Part shown: positions 35,624 through 45,650 of the stretch, in pieces
Layout: every line of letters begins with the position of its first letter
How positions within the stretch are numbered: position 1 is the stretch's first letter
From: Gottfriedia acidiceleris
Lineage (GTDB): Bacteria > Bacillota > Bacilli > Bacillales > Bacillaceae_G
DNA: 64,000 bases
NCBI RefSeq assembly: GCF_004138285.1
Contig: NZ_SCFN01000001.1
Span: 1-64,000, forward strand
Direction of reading: 5' to 3'
The notes under the pieces: generated by a model
Told to the model about the DNA's origin: nothing
Seen by the model: only the letters and a program-made list of their open reading frames with translations
Database searches by the model: none
Program-made: the position numbers and the translations under genes

Positions 35624-35794
35624 GTCTATATTATTGTAAGAGTTCGCCTATTTTAGTTGGTTCAGAAGAACATTGCACCATATATATAAGAAAGAAGGAA
35701 GCTGGTTTTTACACCTGGTGTTTGCTTGTATGGGGACGTTGAACATTAACTAATAGGTAGGTTCAAGGGAAAGGATCAAATATTTTTATAACAA

Positions 35795-35827
35795 CACAAA
35801 AAAAGTAATCCCTCTATAGGATTACTT
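35795..35827 (-). terminator. Terminator of the FbpB-like small gene
   Basis: AAGTAATCC (35803-35811) pairs with GGATTACTT (35819-35827); on the minus strand seven T follow the stem. Confidence 0.85.
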
Positions 35828-35832
35828 AAAAT

Positions 35833-35991
35833 TTAAGATATAGCTTTATTTAGTTTGTTTTTTTCAGATAATAATTCGTGGCGCTTTTCAATTTTTCTTT
35901 CAATTTTTTCGATCTCTTCTTTGTTTCGTAATAAAGATTGTTTATTCTCATGAACTAATTGATTAAACGATTTACGTAAAGGTTTTCTCAT
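35833..35991 (-). CDS. FbpB-like small basic protein (52 residues)
   Basis: A short minus-strand gene with an AGGAGTGG ribosome site. The product, MRKPLRKSFNQLVHENKQ followed by LLRNKEEIEKIERKIEKRHE, is basic and helical and matches the LVxENKxxLLxxKxxIExIExxIExKH pattern of the Fur-regulated basic protein B family. In B. subtilis FbpB is thought to act with the small RNA FsrA in iron-sparing. No Fur box is obvious upstream here, so regulation may differ. Its own terminator follows. Confidence 0.75.
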   Translation of the reverse strand: MRKPLRKSFNQLVHENKQSLLRNKEEIEKIERKIEKRHELLSEKNKLNKAIS

Positions 35992-36196
35992 AAATGCCAC
36001 TCCTATCGTGTTAAATTTTTGAATATTTTTATTATATTCAATAATATATTAACATAAAAATCTGACATTAATTGAGCAAGATATTACGAATTTGTGACAA
36101 AAGTAGTGAATTGAATCATTACTCATGGACTAGAACGATAAACTTGATGTCCCAAGTAGCAGATATTTACTAATAAAACAGTTAAAGCTGAAAATA

Positions 36197-36667
36197 TTAT
36201 GAATAAATCTTTTCATAAACCTCTACTTCAATACCATCTGCATTCGTTTTATTTTCAATATATTTAAATCCTTGAGATTTCCAAAAAGATTTTGCTTGTT
36301 GGTTATTAATTAGCACACCTAATCGTAAACCGTGGATATTTCTTTTAATAAGTAGCTCTTCAAATAAAATAAATGCGTTTGTTCCAAACCCATATCCATG
36401 GTAATCATGATGAATCATTAAAAGACCTAGCCATGGAAAACCATCTTTAGGATTTAAAGCTAAAAAATCAATTAATCCTATATATGTATCATCTAGTTTA
36501 ATAAAATAAGTTTCCGTTTGGTGTGAAGAAACAAAATATTCCTTCATTAGTTCTTCCTTTGTTCGTGTTAAACGACCATTCTCCATTAAATTGTAATTTT
36601 GATTCGAATTTGTAATTTCTTCAATTACTTCAATTAAGTCTGTTGTAATTCTTTCAAATGTTATCAC
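36197..36667 (-). CDS. GNAT-family N-acetyltransferase
   Basis: GTG start after AAAGGAC. The 156-residue GNAT has motif A LGLLMIHHDYHGYGFGTNAF (the H-GYGFG acetyl-CoA loop) and motif B KSFWKSQGFKYI near the C-terminus. A single-gene unit; substrate unknown. Confidence 0.8.
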   Translation of the reverse strand: MITFERITTDLIEVIEEITNSNQNYNLMENGRLTRTKEELMKEYFVSSHQTETYFIKLDDTYIGLIDFLALNPKDGFPWLGLLMIHHDYHGYGFGTNAFILFEELLIKRNIHGLRLGVLINNQQAKSFWKSQGFKYIENKTNADGIEVEVYEKIYS

Positions 36668-36752
36668 TTTTTTAGTCCTTTCATTGGTATATCAACTATT
36701 TGTTTGGAAATAGTAAGTTTGAGCAAATAAATAGAAAATGCTAATTCTCATA

Positions 36753-36761
36753 TGGTATACT
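36753..36761 (+). promoter_or_regulatory. Extended -10 promoter of trxA
   Basis: TGGTATACT (TGn plus TATACT) 75 bases before the trxA start; the -35 region is weak, which is common with an extended -10. Confidence 0.5.
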
Positions 36762-36835
36762 TTCTTTAAAATTATAACAAATTATGTCAATCTACATATT
36801 TTACTTATGTAGTGAGGCGATAGGAGGAAATATAA

Positions 36836-37153
36836 ATGGCAATTGTTAATGCAACAAACGCAACGTTTGCAGAGGAAACAAAAGAAGGTGTAGTATTAGT
36901 TGATTTTTGGGCAACTTGGTGTGGTCCTTGTAAAATGATTGCTCCTGTATTAGAAGAATTAGCTTCTGAATATGGAGATAAAGTTAAAATTGTTAAAGTT
37001 GATGTTGATGAAAATCAAGAAACAGCTGCTAAATTTGAAGTTATGAGCATTCCATCATTATTCGTTCTTAAAGACGGTGAAGTAGTAGAAAAAACTTTAG
37101 GTTTCAAACCAAAAGAAGCTTTAGAAGAATTAATTACTCCACACATTGGTTAA
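36836..37153 (+). CDS. trxA: Thioredoxin
   Basis: Cytosolic disulfide reductase of 105 residues with the active site WATWCGPCKM (Cys near 29 and 32), the cis-Pro loop MSIPSLFVLKDGE and the FKPKEALEELI end. The strong ribosome site is AGGAGG. It lies between etfA and uvrC as in B. subtilis, here with extra genes on both sides. Confidence 0.97.
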   Translation: MAIVNATNATFAEETKEGVVLVDFWATWCGPCKMIAPVLEELASEYGDKVKIVKVDVDENQETAAKFEVMSIPSLFVLKDGEVVEKTLGFKPKEALEELITPHIG

Positions 37154-37165
37154 TAATAATTTGTA

Positions 37166-37205
37166 AGAAATGCACTCATAATATGAGTGCATTTCTTTTT
37201 TTTTG
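37166..37205 (+). terminator. Terminator of trxA
   Basis: Perfect 14-bp stem (37166-37179 with 37183-37196) and a run of ten T. Confidence 0.93.
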
Positions 37206-37330
37206 TATTTTTTAGCTCAACTGGCCTCAGGATTTATGAAACCAACTCCTGAAGCCAATGTAATGGTTTTCATTATAAATAGTAGATTTATCTATTAGAT
37301 TAATGTTAAAAATTTCTAATGTAAATATGA

Positions 37331-37359
37331 TTGACTATTTTTCTGTCACGTTTTATATT
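37331..37359 (+). promoter_or_regulatory. Sigma-A promoter of the marR-MFS operon
   Basis: -35 TTGACT (37331-37336), 17-base spacer, -10 TATATT (37354-37359). Confidence 0.75.
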
Positions 37360-37363
37360 TAAT

Positions 37364-37397
37364 AAGCATTAATATTTAACATGCATTAAATATTTAC
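37364..37397 (+). promoter_or_regulatory. Candidate MarR operator just downstream of the promoter
   Basis: Two near-identical units, GCATTAATATTTAA (37366-37379) and GCATTAAATATTTA (37383-37396), lie 17 bases apart and start a few bases after the -10. Each is partly palindromic (TTAATATTTAA). The placement fits autorepression by the MarR protein encoded next. Confidence 0.55.
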
Positions 37398-37426
37398 TTG
37401 TATTAATTTTTAAAGGAGGTTAAGTT

Positions 37427-37864
37427 TTGGGAAACAAAAATGAGTACATTGAACGGATTCAGACTTCACTTCATAGTGCTATTCATAAAATGCAACCAAG
37501 AGTGACAGAAAGTATGAATAGTCATGGTGTAACAGCTACTCAATTTTTTGTTTTAATGTACTTGAAAAAAAATGAAAGCTGTAAAATATCTGAAATTGCA
37601 GAAATGATGGGTGTAAAACCAAGTGCTGTATCATTTATGATTGATCGTCTTGAACATAATAACTTTGTTTATAGAGAACATGATAAAAAAGACCGTCGGG
37701 TTGTAAATATACTGTTAACAGAGGAAGGTATAAAAAAATTAAATGCAGTGATAAAAGACCGTAAAGAAATTTTTGAAGGCTTCCTGTTTACTCTTTCTGA
37801 CGAAGAGCTTTTACAATTTGCAAATATTGCCGACAAGCTTGCAAATGCAGCAGCTGATTTATAG
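37427..37864 (+). CDS. MarR-family transcriptional regulator
   Basis: The TTG start has AAAGGAGGT six bases upstream. The 145-residue winged-helix protein contains KISEIAEMMGVKPSAVSFMIDRLE (recognition helix, about 56-80) and the wing YREHDKKDRRVVNILLTEEG. It precedes the MFS drug exporter by 78 bases on the same strand, the usual layout of a local repressor relieved by the exporter's substrate. Confidence 0.9.
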   Translation: MGNKNEYIERIQTSLHSAIHKMQPRVTESMNSHGVTATQFFVLMYLKKNESCKISEIAEMMGVKPSAVSFMIDRLEHNNFVYREHDKKDRRVVNILLTEEGIKKLNAVIKDRKEIFEGFLFTLSDEELLQFANIADKLANAAADL

Positions 37865-37903
37865 AAATTTTTACAAAATACTTTTTTGTATCAGTAATTA
37901 TAA

Positions 37904-39571
<1,668 letters not shown>

Positions 39572-39598
39572 TTTCTCGAGCTTAAAATAAAAGTGAGC

Positions 39599-39628
39599 CA
39601 TCTAGATTTTATCTAGATGGTTTTTTAT
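39599..39628 (+). terminator. Terminator of the marR-MFS operon
   Basis: CCATCTAGAT (39599-39608) with ATCTAGATGG (39611-39620), then six T. Confidence 0.92.
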
Positions 39629-39680
39629 TAGAATGAGGACAAAATAAATCCCCTTTAAAGTAAAGGGGGATAAATTCATA

Positions 39681-40112
39681 TTAAATTGCCATGGATACTT
39701 TTTCTTTTCTTTTTTTCATTTTACGTTTATTACTCCACAAGATCCAAGATAAGGCTAATCCTGTCCCGGTAAGTATAAAAAGACCAATACCACTAATTAG
39801 ACCAATTATGCCGGTATGTAAGCTTTTCACTGAAAATGCAGACTGTTCAGGTCTTTTTCCAAAATTTTGAAATGGCGTTTGAGTATTATCTCCACTTTGT
39901 CCATTTTGTAGGCCAGTGTTTTGATCGCTATTTTGAGATTGTTGGTTTCCATTAAACTGTCCACCCGATGGAAACTGACTTTGCATAGAAAATCTTTCTT
40001 TTTCTTCGCCACCTTTATTGAAATACAGGATAATTCCTGTTGCAGATTCGATTAGTAGGAAAACAGAAACAATAACACCAATCCAAAAATGAACTACTCT
40101 TACTTTTTTCAT
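39681..40112 (-). CDS. PepSY-associated membrane protein with Gln/Asn-rich loop
   Basis: The 143-residue protein has two membrane helices: HFWIGVIVSVFLLIESATGII (about 8-28) and a C-terminal TGIIGLISGIGLFILTGTG (near 100-125), each with the HxxxG/LHTG pattern of PepSY-associated TM proteins. Between them is a 65-residue extracytoplasmic loop rich in Gln, Asn, Gly and Ser (FPSGGQFNGNQQSQNSDQN). Relatives are short iron- or sulfite-reductase-type membrane proteins of unclear role. The start follows GGAG. A single-gene unit. Confidence 0.72.
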   Translation of the reverse strand: MKKVRVVHFWIGVIVSVFLLIESATGIILYFNKGGEEKERFSMQSQFPSGGQFNGNQQSQNSDQNTGLQNGQSGDNTQTPFQNFGKRPEQSAFSVKSLHTGIIGLISGIGLFILTGTGLALSWILWSNKRKMKKRKEKVSMAI

Positions 40113-40258
40113 TTTGACATTTCTCCTTTTTTCTTTTGATGAAATTAAAATTACAATAGAAAGCTTAATTTTTACTTAATATCATTAAAGTATTTTCAGT
40201 TTTTAAATGTGGAGATTATAATATTAAGTGTACAATTGCACGAAAGAGGTGAGAGGAA

Positions 40259-42034
40259 ATGGACAATCACTTAAAAGAAAAATTAGCGCTTCTACCAGAT
40301 CAGCCTGGTTGCTATTTGATGAAAGATATTCAAGGGACGATCATTTACGTAGGAAAAGCTAAAGTGTTAAAAAATAGGGTTAGATCTTATTTCACGGGAT
40401 CCCATGATGGTAAGACATATCGATTAGTTCAAGAGATAACTGATTTTGAATATATTGTTACTTCTTCAAATATGGAAGCTTTAATTCTTGAGATGAATTT
40501 AATTAAGAAATATGATCCGAAATATAACATCATGTTGAAGGATGATAAATCATACCCCTTTATTAAAATAACTGCTGAAAAACATCCTCGCTTATTGATT
40601 ACGCGAAATGTAAAAAAAGATAAAGGAAAATATTTTGGACCATTCCCTAATGCTACTGCCGCTAATGAAACAAAAAAATTATTAGATCGTTTATATCCAT
40701 TACGAAAATGTTCATCATTACCAGATAAAGTTTGTTTATATTATCATATTGGTCAGTGTCTTGCGCCTTGTGTAAAAGTAGTAACTGATCATCAAAATCA
40801 GGAAATAGTTAATGAAATTGCCCGTTTTCTAAACGGTGGGGAAGACCAAATACGAAAAGAGTTAGAGGCAAAAATGCTTGCTGCATCTGAACAATTAGAT
40901 TTCGAGCGCGCGAAAGAGTATCGAGACCAAATTGTATCAATTGAAGCGACTATGGAAAAGCAGAAAATGATGAGTAGCGATTTAGTTGATCGTGATGTAT
41001 TTGGCTATGCGGTTGACAAGGGATGGATGTGCGTTCAAGTATTCTTTGTTCGAAGGGGAAAATTAATTGAGCGAGATGTATCATATTTTCCAATTTACGA
41101 TGAACCAGAGGAAGAGTTCCTATCATTTATTGGGCAATTTTATGAAAAACCACATAATATAAAACCAAAAGAAATTTTTGTACCAGATAAAGTTGATACT
41201 GAAATTTTAAAAGGTTTACTAAAAATTCCTGTATTCCAACCAAAAAGGGGTCAAAAAAAGGAACTAGTTGTATTAGCAAATAAAAATGCCAAAATTGGAC
41301 TCGGTGAGAAATTTAAATTAATCGAGCGAGATGAAGAAAGAACAGTTAAAGCAATAGAAAAACTAGGGGATATTTTAAATATTGAAACTCCGTATCGAAT
41401 TGAAGCATTTGATAATTCGAATATTCAAGGAACAAATCCTGTTTCAGCTATGGTTGTCTTTATAGACGGAAAACCTTCAAAAAAAGATTATCGCAAATAT
41501 AAAATCAAAACTGTAGTAGGACCTGATGACTATGATTCAATGCGTGAGGTAGTACGCAGAAGATATTCAAGAGCATTAAAAGAGAATTTACCTTTACCAA
41601 ACTTAATAATTGTGGATGGTGGGAAAGGACATCTAGCTGCAGTTGAAGATGTACTTCAAAATGAGTTAGGTTTATTCATCCCAACAGCTGGACTTGTAAA
41701 AGATGAGAAGCACCGCACTTCAGAGTTATTAATAGGACAACCACCTCAAATTGTTCAATTAGGTAGACAAAGCCAAGAATTCTTTTTATTACAAAGAATT
41801 CAAGACGAGGTACACAGATTTGCGATTGAATTTTATCGTCAGCTTCATAGTAAATCAATGGTTCAATCTGCTTTAGATGGCATAGCAGGTGTTGGTGGTA
41901 TTAGAAAGAAATCACTTCTTAAACATTTTGGATCAGTCAAAAAAATAAAAGAGGCATCAATCGATGAATTAATAGAAGCTAAAATGCCAAAAAATGTGGC
42001 AGAAGAAATTTATCAGCATTTTCATAAAGAGTGA
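40259..42034 (+). CDS. uvrC: Excinuclease ABC subunit C
   Basis: Nucleotide excision repair nuclease of 591 residues. GIY-YIG domain: [20 protein letters not shown] (about 14-35) makes the 3' incision. The UVR motif ([21 protein letters not shown], near 205-230) binds UvrB. An RNase H-like domain with [11 protein letters not shown] and [10 protein letters not shown] acidic residues makes the 5' incision, and a C-terminal helix-hairpin-helix ([20 protein letters not shown]) follows. The ribosome site is GAGAGG. Confidence 0.97.
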   Translation: MDNHLKEKLALLPDQPGCYLMKDIQGTIIYVGKAKVLKNRVRSYFTGSHDGKTYRLVQEITDFEYIVTSSNMEALILEMNLIKKYDPKYNIMLKDDKSYPFIKITAEKHPRLLITRNVKKDKGKYFGPFPNATAANETKKLLDRLYPLRKCSSLPDKVCLYYHIGQCLAPCVKVVTDHQNQEIVNEIARFLNGGEDQIRKELEAKMLAASEQLDFERAKEYRDQIVSIEATMEKQKMMSSDLVDRDVFGYAVDKGWMCVQVFFVRRGKLIERDVSYFPIYDEPEEEFLSFIGQFYEKPHNIKPKEIFVPDKVDTEILKGLLKIPVFQPKRGQKKELVVLANKNAKIGLGEKFKLIERDEERTVKAIEKLGDILNIETPYRIEAFDNSNIQGTNPVSAMVVFIDGKPSKKDYRKYKIKTVVGPDDYDSMREVVRRRYSRALKENLPLPNLIIVDGGKGHLAAVEDVLQNELGLFIPTAGLVKDEKHRTSELLIGQPPQIVQLGRQSQEFFLLQRIQDEVHRFAIEFYRQLHSKSMVQSALDGIAGVGGIRKKSLLKHFGSVKKIKEASIDELIEAKMPKNVAEEIYQHFHKE

Positions 42035-42109
42035 CAAGGTTACCAAAATTTTTATCTTGACACTATTTTCAAAATAATTTATATTTTAGTTAAAATTAAA
42101 TGATTTTCT

Positions 42110-42300
42110 CTCGTAATAGAGGTGCAAAACTTAAGAGTATGCTGTCATAGACGTGTGGCGTTGTGATGGACAGTTGAAAGGAAGTTTTGCCGAAATAAAA
42201 TGAATCCACAATTCATTTTGTTGGGACTGCATTTAAGAAATGTAGTACTGTCGCATAATAATTATGCGGGGAGCTATTGAAGAGATGTTGATGATTTGTC
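42110..42300 (+). promoter_or_regulatory. Lysine riboswitch (L-box)
   Basis: The conserved L-box elements are in order: AGAGGTGCAAAACTTAAGAGTA (from 42117), TGAAAGGAAGTTTTGCCGAA (from 42175), TTGTTGGGACTGCATTT and a closing GGGGAGCTATTG. Lysine binding would favour the terminator that follows and shut off lysC. Confidence 0.95.
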
Positions 42301-42323
42301 TATTTTATTTTATTTGTAAATTA

Positions 42324-42356
42324 GGCGCGTGAACATTGCTTCACGCGCTTTTTTGT
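42324..42356 (+). terminator. Riboswitch-controlled terminator before lysC
   Basis: GCGCGTGAA (42325-42333) with TTCACGCGC (42340-42348) and a T-run; it is the expression platform of the L-box. Confidence 0.93.
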
Positions 42357-42390
42357 ATTCTTTTTTAAGTAAAAAGTGAGGATGAGAAAA

Positions 42391-43632
42391 ATGGGAATTA
42401 TTGTTCAGAAATTCGGTGGTACTTCAGTAGGCTCAATTGAACGAATTCAGCATGTTGCTGAAACAGTAACCAAATCATATAAAGAAGGAAACCAAGTAGT
42501 TACAGTAGTATCTGCGATGGGACATCATACAGACGAACTAGTTAGTTTAGCAGCTCAAATTAGTCCACAAAACAGTAAACGTGAATTAGATATGTTACTT
42601 ACTACGGGGGAACAAGTTTCGATTTCCTTACTAGCAATGGCAATCCAAGCAAAAGGTTTTAAAGCTATTTCACTAACTGGTTGGCAAGCAGGAATTCAAA
42701 CTGAATCTGTCCATGGAAATGCGCGTATAGAAACAATTCATACAGAACGAATTCAACAATTACTTGATGAAGGATATATCGTAATTGTTGCTGGGTTCCA
42801 AGGTTTAAGTGACAACAATGAAATTACGACATTAGGTCGTGGTGGTTCAGATACAACAGCAGTAGCATTAGCTGCGAGCTTAAATGCAGAACGTTGTGAT
42901 ATTTATACGGACGTATTAGGGGTTTATACTACGGATCCAAGAGTTGAACCAAGTGCATCTAAATTAAGCCACGTCTCTTATGATGAAATGCTAGAGCTTG
43001 CAGCTTTAGGGGCAGCAGTTTTGCATCCAAGAGCAGTAGAATTCGCAAAAAATTATAATTTAATTATTCAAGTTCGTTCAAGTCAACATGATGAAATCGG
43101 TACATTTATTGGGGAGGAAACACAAATGGAACAACAATCAGTCGTAAGAGGAATCGCATTCGAATCTAATGTAACAAGGATGACTTTAAATGGTTTAAAT
43201 AACCATGTAGATTTATTACCTAAAATCTTTACTTTACTAGCAAGTGAAGGTATTGATGTTGATATTATTATCCAAAGCGTAACATCAGATAACTTAGTAA
43301 ATCTTTCATTCTCGATTAAATCTGAAAATATGATGGAAACAATAACGGTTCTAGAATCGAAGAAAGAATTTTTAGGTTACCGCTCATTTGATTTTGAAAG
43401 TGAACTTGCTAAAGTTTCAATTGTAGGCAGTGGAATGGTTTCAAATCCAGGTGTTGCTGCAAAAATGTTTAAATTTTTAGCTGAAAGTGAAATCCCTGTA
43501 AAAATGGTAAGCACTTCTGAAATTAAAGTATCAACAGTTGTACCAAAATCAAAATTACAAGAAGCAGTTCATGCTCTTCATAAAGGATATGAATTAGATC
43601 GTATTAATGAAGAAGTAGTAGTAGAAAACTAA
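42391..43632 (+). CDS. lysC: Aspartokinase (lysine-sensitive type)
   Basis: It phosphorylates aspartate, the first step to lysine, threonine, methionine and diaminopimelate. Of three in-frame starts, ATG 42391 is best spaced from GTGAGG; the product has 413 residues. Kinase domain: VQKFGGTSVGS at the N-terminus, TLGRGGSDTTAVALAA, and DVLGVYTTDPR. Two C-terminal ACT domains (about 260-410) form the effector site. Transcription is controlled by the lysine riboswitch upstream, and an internal start probably yields a separate beta subunit. Confidence 0.96.
   Translation: MGIIVQKFGGTSVGSIERIQHVAETVTKSYKEGNQVVTVVSAMGHHTDELVSLAAQISPQNSKRELDMLLTTGEQVSISLLAMAIQAKGFKAISLTGWQAGIQTESVHGNARIETIHTERIQQLLDEGYIVIVAGFQGLSDNNEITTLGRGGSDTTAVALAASLNAERCDIYTDVLGVYTTDPRVEPSASKLSHVSYDEMLELAALGAAVLHPRAVEFAKNYNLIIQVRSSQHDEIGTFIGEETQMEQQSVVRGIAFESNVTRMTLNGLNNHVDLLPKIFTLLASEGIDVDIIIQSVTSDNLVNLSFSIKSENMMETITVLESKKEFLGYRSFDFESELAKVSIVGSGMVSNPGVAAKMFKFLAESEIPVKMVSTSEIKVSTVVPKSKLQEAVHALHKGYELDRINEEVVVEN
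43111..43128 (+). promoter_or_regulatory. Internal ribosome site and start for the aspartokinase beta subunit
   Basis: Inside lysC, GGGGAGGAA is followed eight bases later by ATG 43126, in frame, starting MEQQSVVRG. It would give a 168-residue protein of the ACT domains alone. B. subtilis aspartokinase II is known to make such a beta subunit from an internal start at the equivalent place. Confidence 0.85.
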
Positions 43633-43641
43633 ATATTAAAT

Positions 43642-43761
43642 AAACCCTTTTAGGCATACAAATTCTTATATATATAGGCTTTGAAATATTGATTTTATCA
43701 ATATTCATCACGTTCAGATATACCGAGCCGTATAGTATAGAGAAGGAGCTTAAAAGGGTTT
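43642..43761. repeat. Nested inverted repeat after lysC
   Basis: Outer arms AAACCCTTTTA (43642-43652) and TAAAAGGGTTT (43751-43761) enclose about 100 bases. Inside, TATATAGGCT pairs imperfectly with AGCCGTATAGTA, and at the centre AATATTGA and TCAATATT form a hairpin. The right arm is followed by more T, so it may terminate lysC transcription, but the size is unusual for a terminator. A small palindromic mobile element is an alternative. Confidence 0.6.
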
Positions 43762-43858
43762 TTTATTCGTTAAGCGAATAAATTATATAAAGATTCTGTA
43801 AATTTAAAATAAGTAAGGCGAACGGCTAAATGGTAAATAAAAGAAGGAGGTATTAATA

Positions 43859-44053
43859 ATGAGGCATAGTTTACTTGCGTACGGATATGGAGAAATTGTG
43901 CTACAATTCGTTCTATTAATACTCGCCATTTTGTTTTTTGTTTCTATTTGTTTATTCTTGTTAAATTCCATTATTAAAGGAGTTAAAAGAAACAAGAATG
44001 TTGAGGGAATTAGAAAGCAGGATCAAAGTAAGGAAAGGAAAGAGAAGGGGTAA
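43859..44053 (+). CDS. Small membrane protein, DUF4083-like
   Basis: The 64-residue product follows GAAGGAGG. One strong helix (IVLQFVLLILAILFFVSICLF, about 13-35) is followed by a basic cytoplasmic tail (KGVKRNKNVEGIRKQDQSKERKEKG). It resembles the short DUF4083 proteins of Bacillus. The function is unknown. Confidence 0.65.
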   Translation: MRHSLLAYGYGEIVLQFVLLILAILFFVSICLFLLNSIIKGVKRNKNVEGIRKQDQSKERKEKG

Positions 44054-44214
44054 GGAAGTTAAAAAATAATATAATGTCCTTAACCGATCGTTTTCTTAAA
44101 TTAAAGTAAAAATTTCAACTTGATGAGTTTTTTGTAAATACTCAGTAAATAAAATTGTTGTACCTGTATTTGAACTTATATTTCAATATTTCAAGAAAAA
44201 ATCATTCAAATGAA

Positions 44215-44251
44215 AATACCACAAGGGACCTAAATTCCTTGTGGTGTTTTT
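44215..44251 (-). terminator. Terminator of yslB
   Basis: ACCACAAGG (44218-44226) with CCTTGTGGT (44237-44245); T-rich on both sides, downstream of the minus-strand yslB stop. Confidence 0.75.
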
Positions 44252-44255
44252 CATT

Positions 44256-44702
44256 TTATTTTCTTGTAATTGGATCCTTTAAATCCCATTTTACTTGGAA
44301 CTTTACTTTGTCGCCTCTTTTGCTTTGCTCTTCATACGTTTCAGCTATAACATCGATTTGCTGTTGAATTTGCATCGCTAGAAATCCAGCTTCTAATTGG
44401 TAAGATACGTTCTTTTTTTGTTGATTTCTGTATGTAATTAATTCAGAAGATAGTGTTAAATGAACTTCTTGCTTCTTTTCTTCTTCAACAGTAAGGGTAC
44501 CCCAACCAGCTTGATCAAAAAATTCTATAATTTCTTCAAAGGTTGCTAAAGGATATTTTCTGGCAATCATTTTACCCGCCCAATATAAAATATCATTTTG
44601 CTCTTTTCCTAATAAATCATTCAATAGATCGTTACGTATTAGCTCATAGCCAAAACCAGAAATATTTCCCGGAATATTTAAATTTTCAATGCCGTTCGTC
44701 AT
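44256..44702 (-). CDS. yslB: YslB-family protein (DUF2507)
   Basis: The 148-residue protein contains GFGYELIRNDLLNDLLG near the start, ILYWAGKMIARKYP, FFDQAGWGTL and a C-terminal ETYEEQSKRGDKVKFQVKWD, matching B. subtilis YslB (148 residues, next to sdhC). The fold resembles V4R/heme-NO-type ligand domains, but the function is not established. It is divergent from sdhCAB here. Confidence 0.88.
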   Translation of the reverse strand: MTNGIENLNIPGNISGFGYELIRNDLLNDLLGKEQNDILYWAGKMIARKYPLATFEEIIEFFDQAGWGTLTVEEEKKQEVHLTLSSELITYRNQQKKNVSYQLEAGFLAMQIQQQIDVIAETYEEQSKRGDKVKFQVKWDLKDPITRK

Positions 44703-44836
44703 GGTCGGATAACTCTCCCTTTCCTAAAAAACATGTTTTTATTATATACAATATTTAATAGTAAAAACAATAATTCGACACTTGTAGATTACAAGGATTA
44801 CCAATCTAAATGAGAAGTTTTTTCAGTAAAGAAAAA

Positions 44837-44878
44837 TGTACGCGTTTTCTTGACCTCCTATATTATCAGGAGTAAAAT
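44837..44878 (+). promoter_or_regulatory. Sigma-A promoter of sdhCAB with an adjoining cre-like sequence
   Basis: -35 TTGACC (44850-44855), 17-base spacer, -10 TAAAAT (44873-44878). TGTACGCGTTTTCT (44837-44850) fits the CcpA cre consensus at 12 of 14 positions and abuts the -35. The spacer contains CTCCT and AGGAG, an inverted pair. Carbon catabolite repression of sdh is therefore plausible. The transcript would have a leader of about 120 bases. Confidence 0.65.
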
Positions 44879-45002
44879 GGTTTGTAGATAAATGTCATAA
44901 AAATTTCGACTTTTTATGCGTATTACTTATTTATTCTATTTTTTTAGAATAATAGAAGGATTAAATTTTCATGTGCACAAACTAAAGGGGGCAGGGGTTT
45001 AC

Positions 45003-45638
45003 ATGAGCAACAAGAATGGAAGGGAGTTTTTCTTAAGAAAACTTCATTCATTGCTAGGAGTTATTCCAGTTGGAATCTTTTTAACACAGCACTTAGTTGT
45101 CAATCATTTTGCGACAAATGGAGCACAATCGTTCAACAAAGCTGCTGAATTTATGGCGAATTTACCATTCCGCTATTTTTTAGAAGTTTTTGTCATTTTC
45201 TTACCAATTTTATACCATGCAATTTATGGACTATACATTGCGTTCACAGGTACTAGCAATGTTAAAAATTATGGATTCTTACGTAACTGGTTGTATTTAT
45301 TCCAACGTATTTCTGGAGTAATTACTTTAATTTTTATTACTTGGCACGTATGGCAGACACGTATTGCTGCTCAATTAGGAGCAACGGTTGATTATAATAT
45401 GATGGCTGATATTTTCCAATCGAAATTTATGTTAGTTTTCTATATAGTAGGTGTTATTTCAACAATTTTCCACTTTGCTAATGGATTATGGTCATTCTTC
45501 GTATCATGGGGAATTACTGTAACACCTAGATCACAACGTATTTCAACATATGTAACATTAGGTGTTTTCGTTGTATTATCATTCGTTGGATTAACTGCTA
45601 TCTTTGCATTCATTGATCCACAACTAGCGTACAAGTAA
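45003..45638 (+). CDS. sdhC: Succinate dehydrogenase cytochrome b558 subunit
   Basis: Di-heme membrane anchor of complex II in the Bacillus type. ATG 45003 follows AAAGGGGG; the open frame upstream has no support. The 211-residue product has five hydrophobic helices and His residues placed for heme ligation (LRKLHSLLGV, TQHLVVNHFA, YHAIYGLYIA, ITWHVWQTR, FHFANGLW). It passes electrons to menaquinone. First gene of sdhCAB. Confidence 0.95.
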   Translation: MSNKNGREFFLRKLHSLLGVIPVGIFLTQHLVVNHFATNGAQSFNKAAEFMANLPFRYFLEVFVIFLPILYHAIYGLYIAFTGTSNVKNYGFLRNWLYLFQRISGVITLIFITWHVWQTRIAAQLGATVDYNMMADIFQSKFMLVFYIVGVISTIFHFANGLWSFFVSWGITVTPRSQRISTYVTLGVFVVLSFVGLTAIFAFIDPQLAYK

Positions 45639-45650
45639 GGAGAGAGAATC

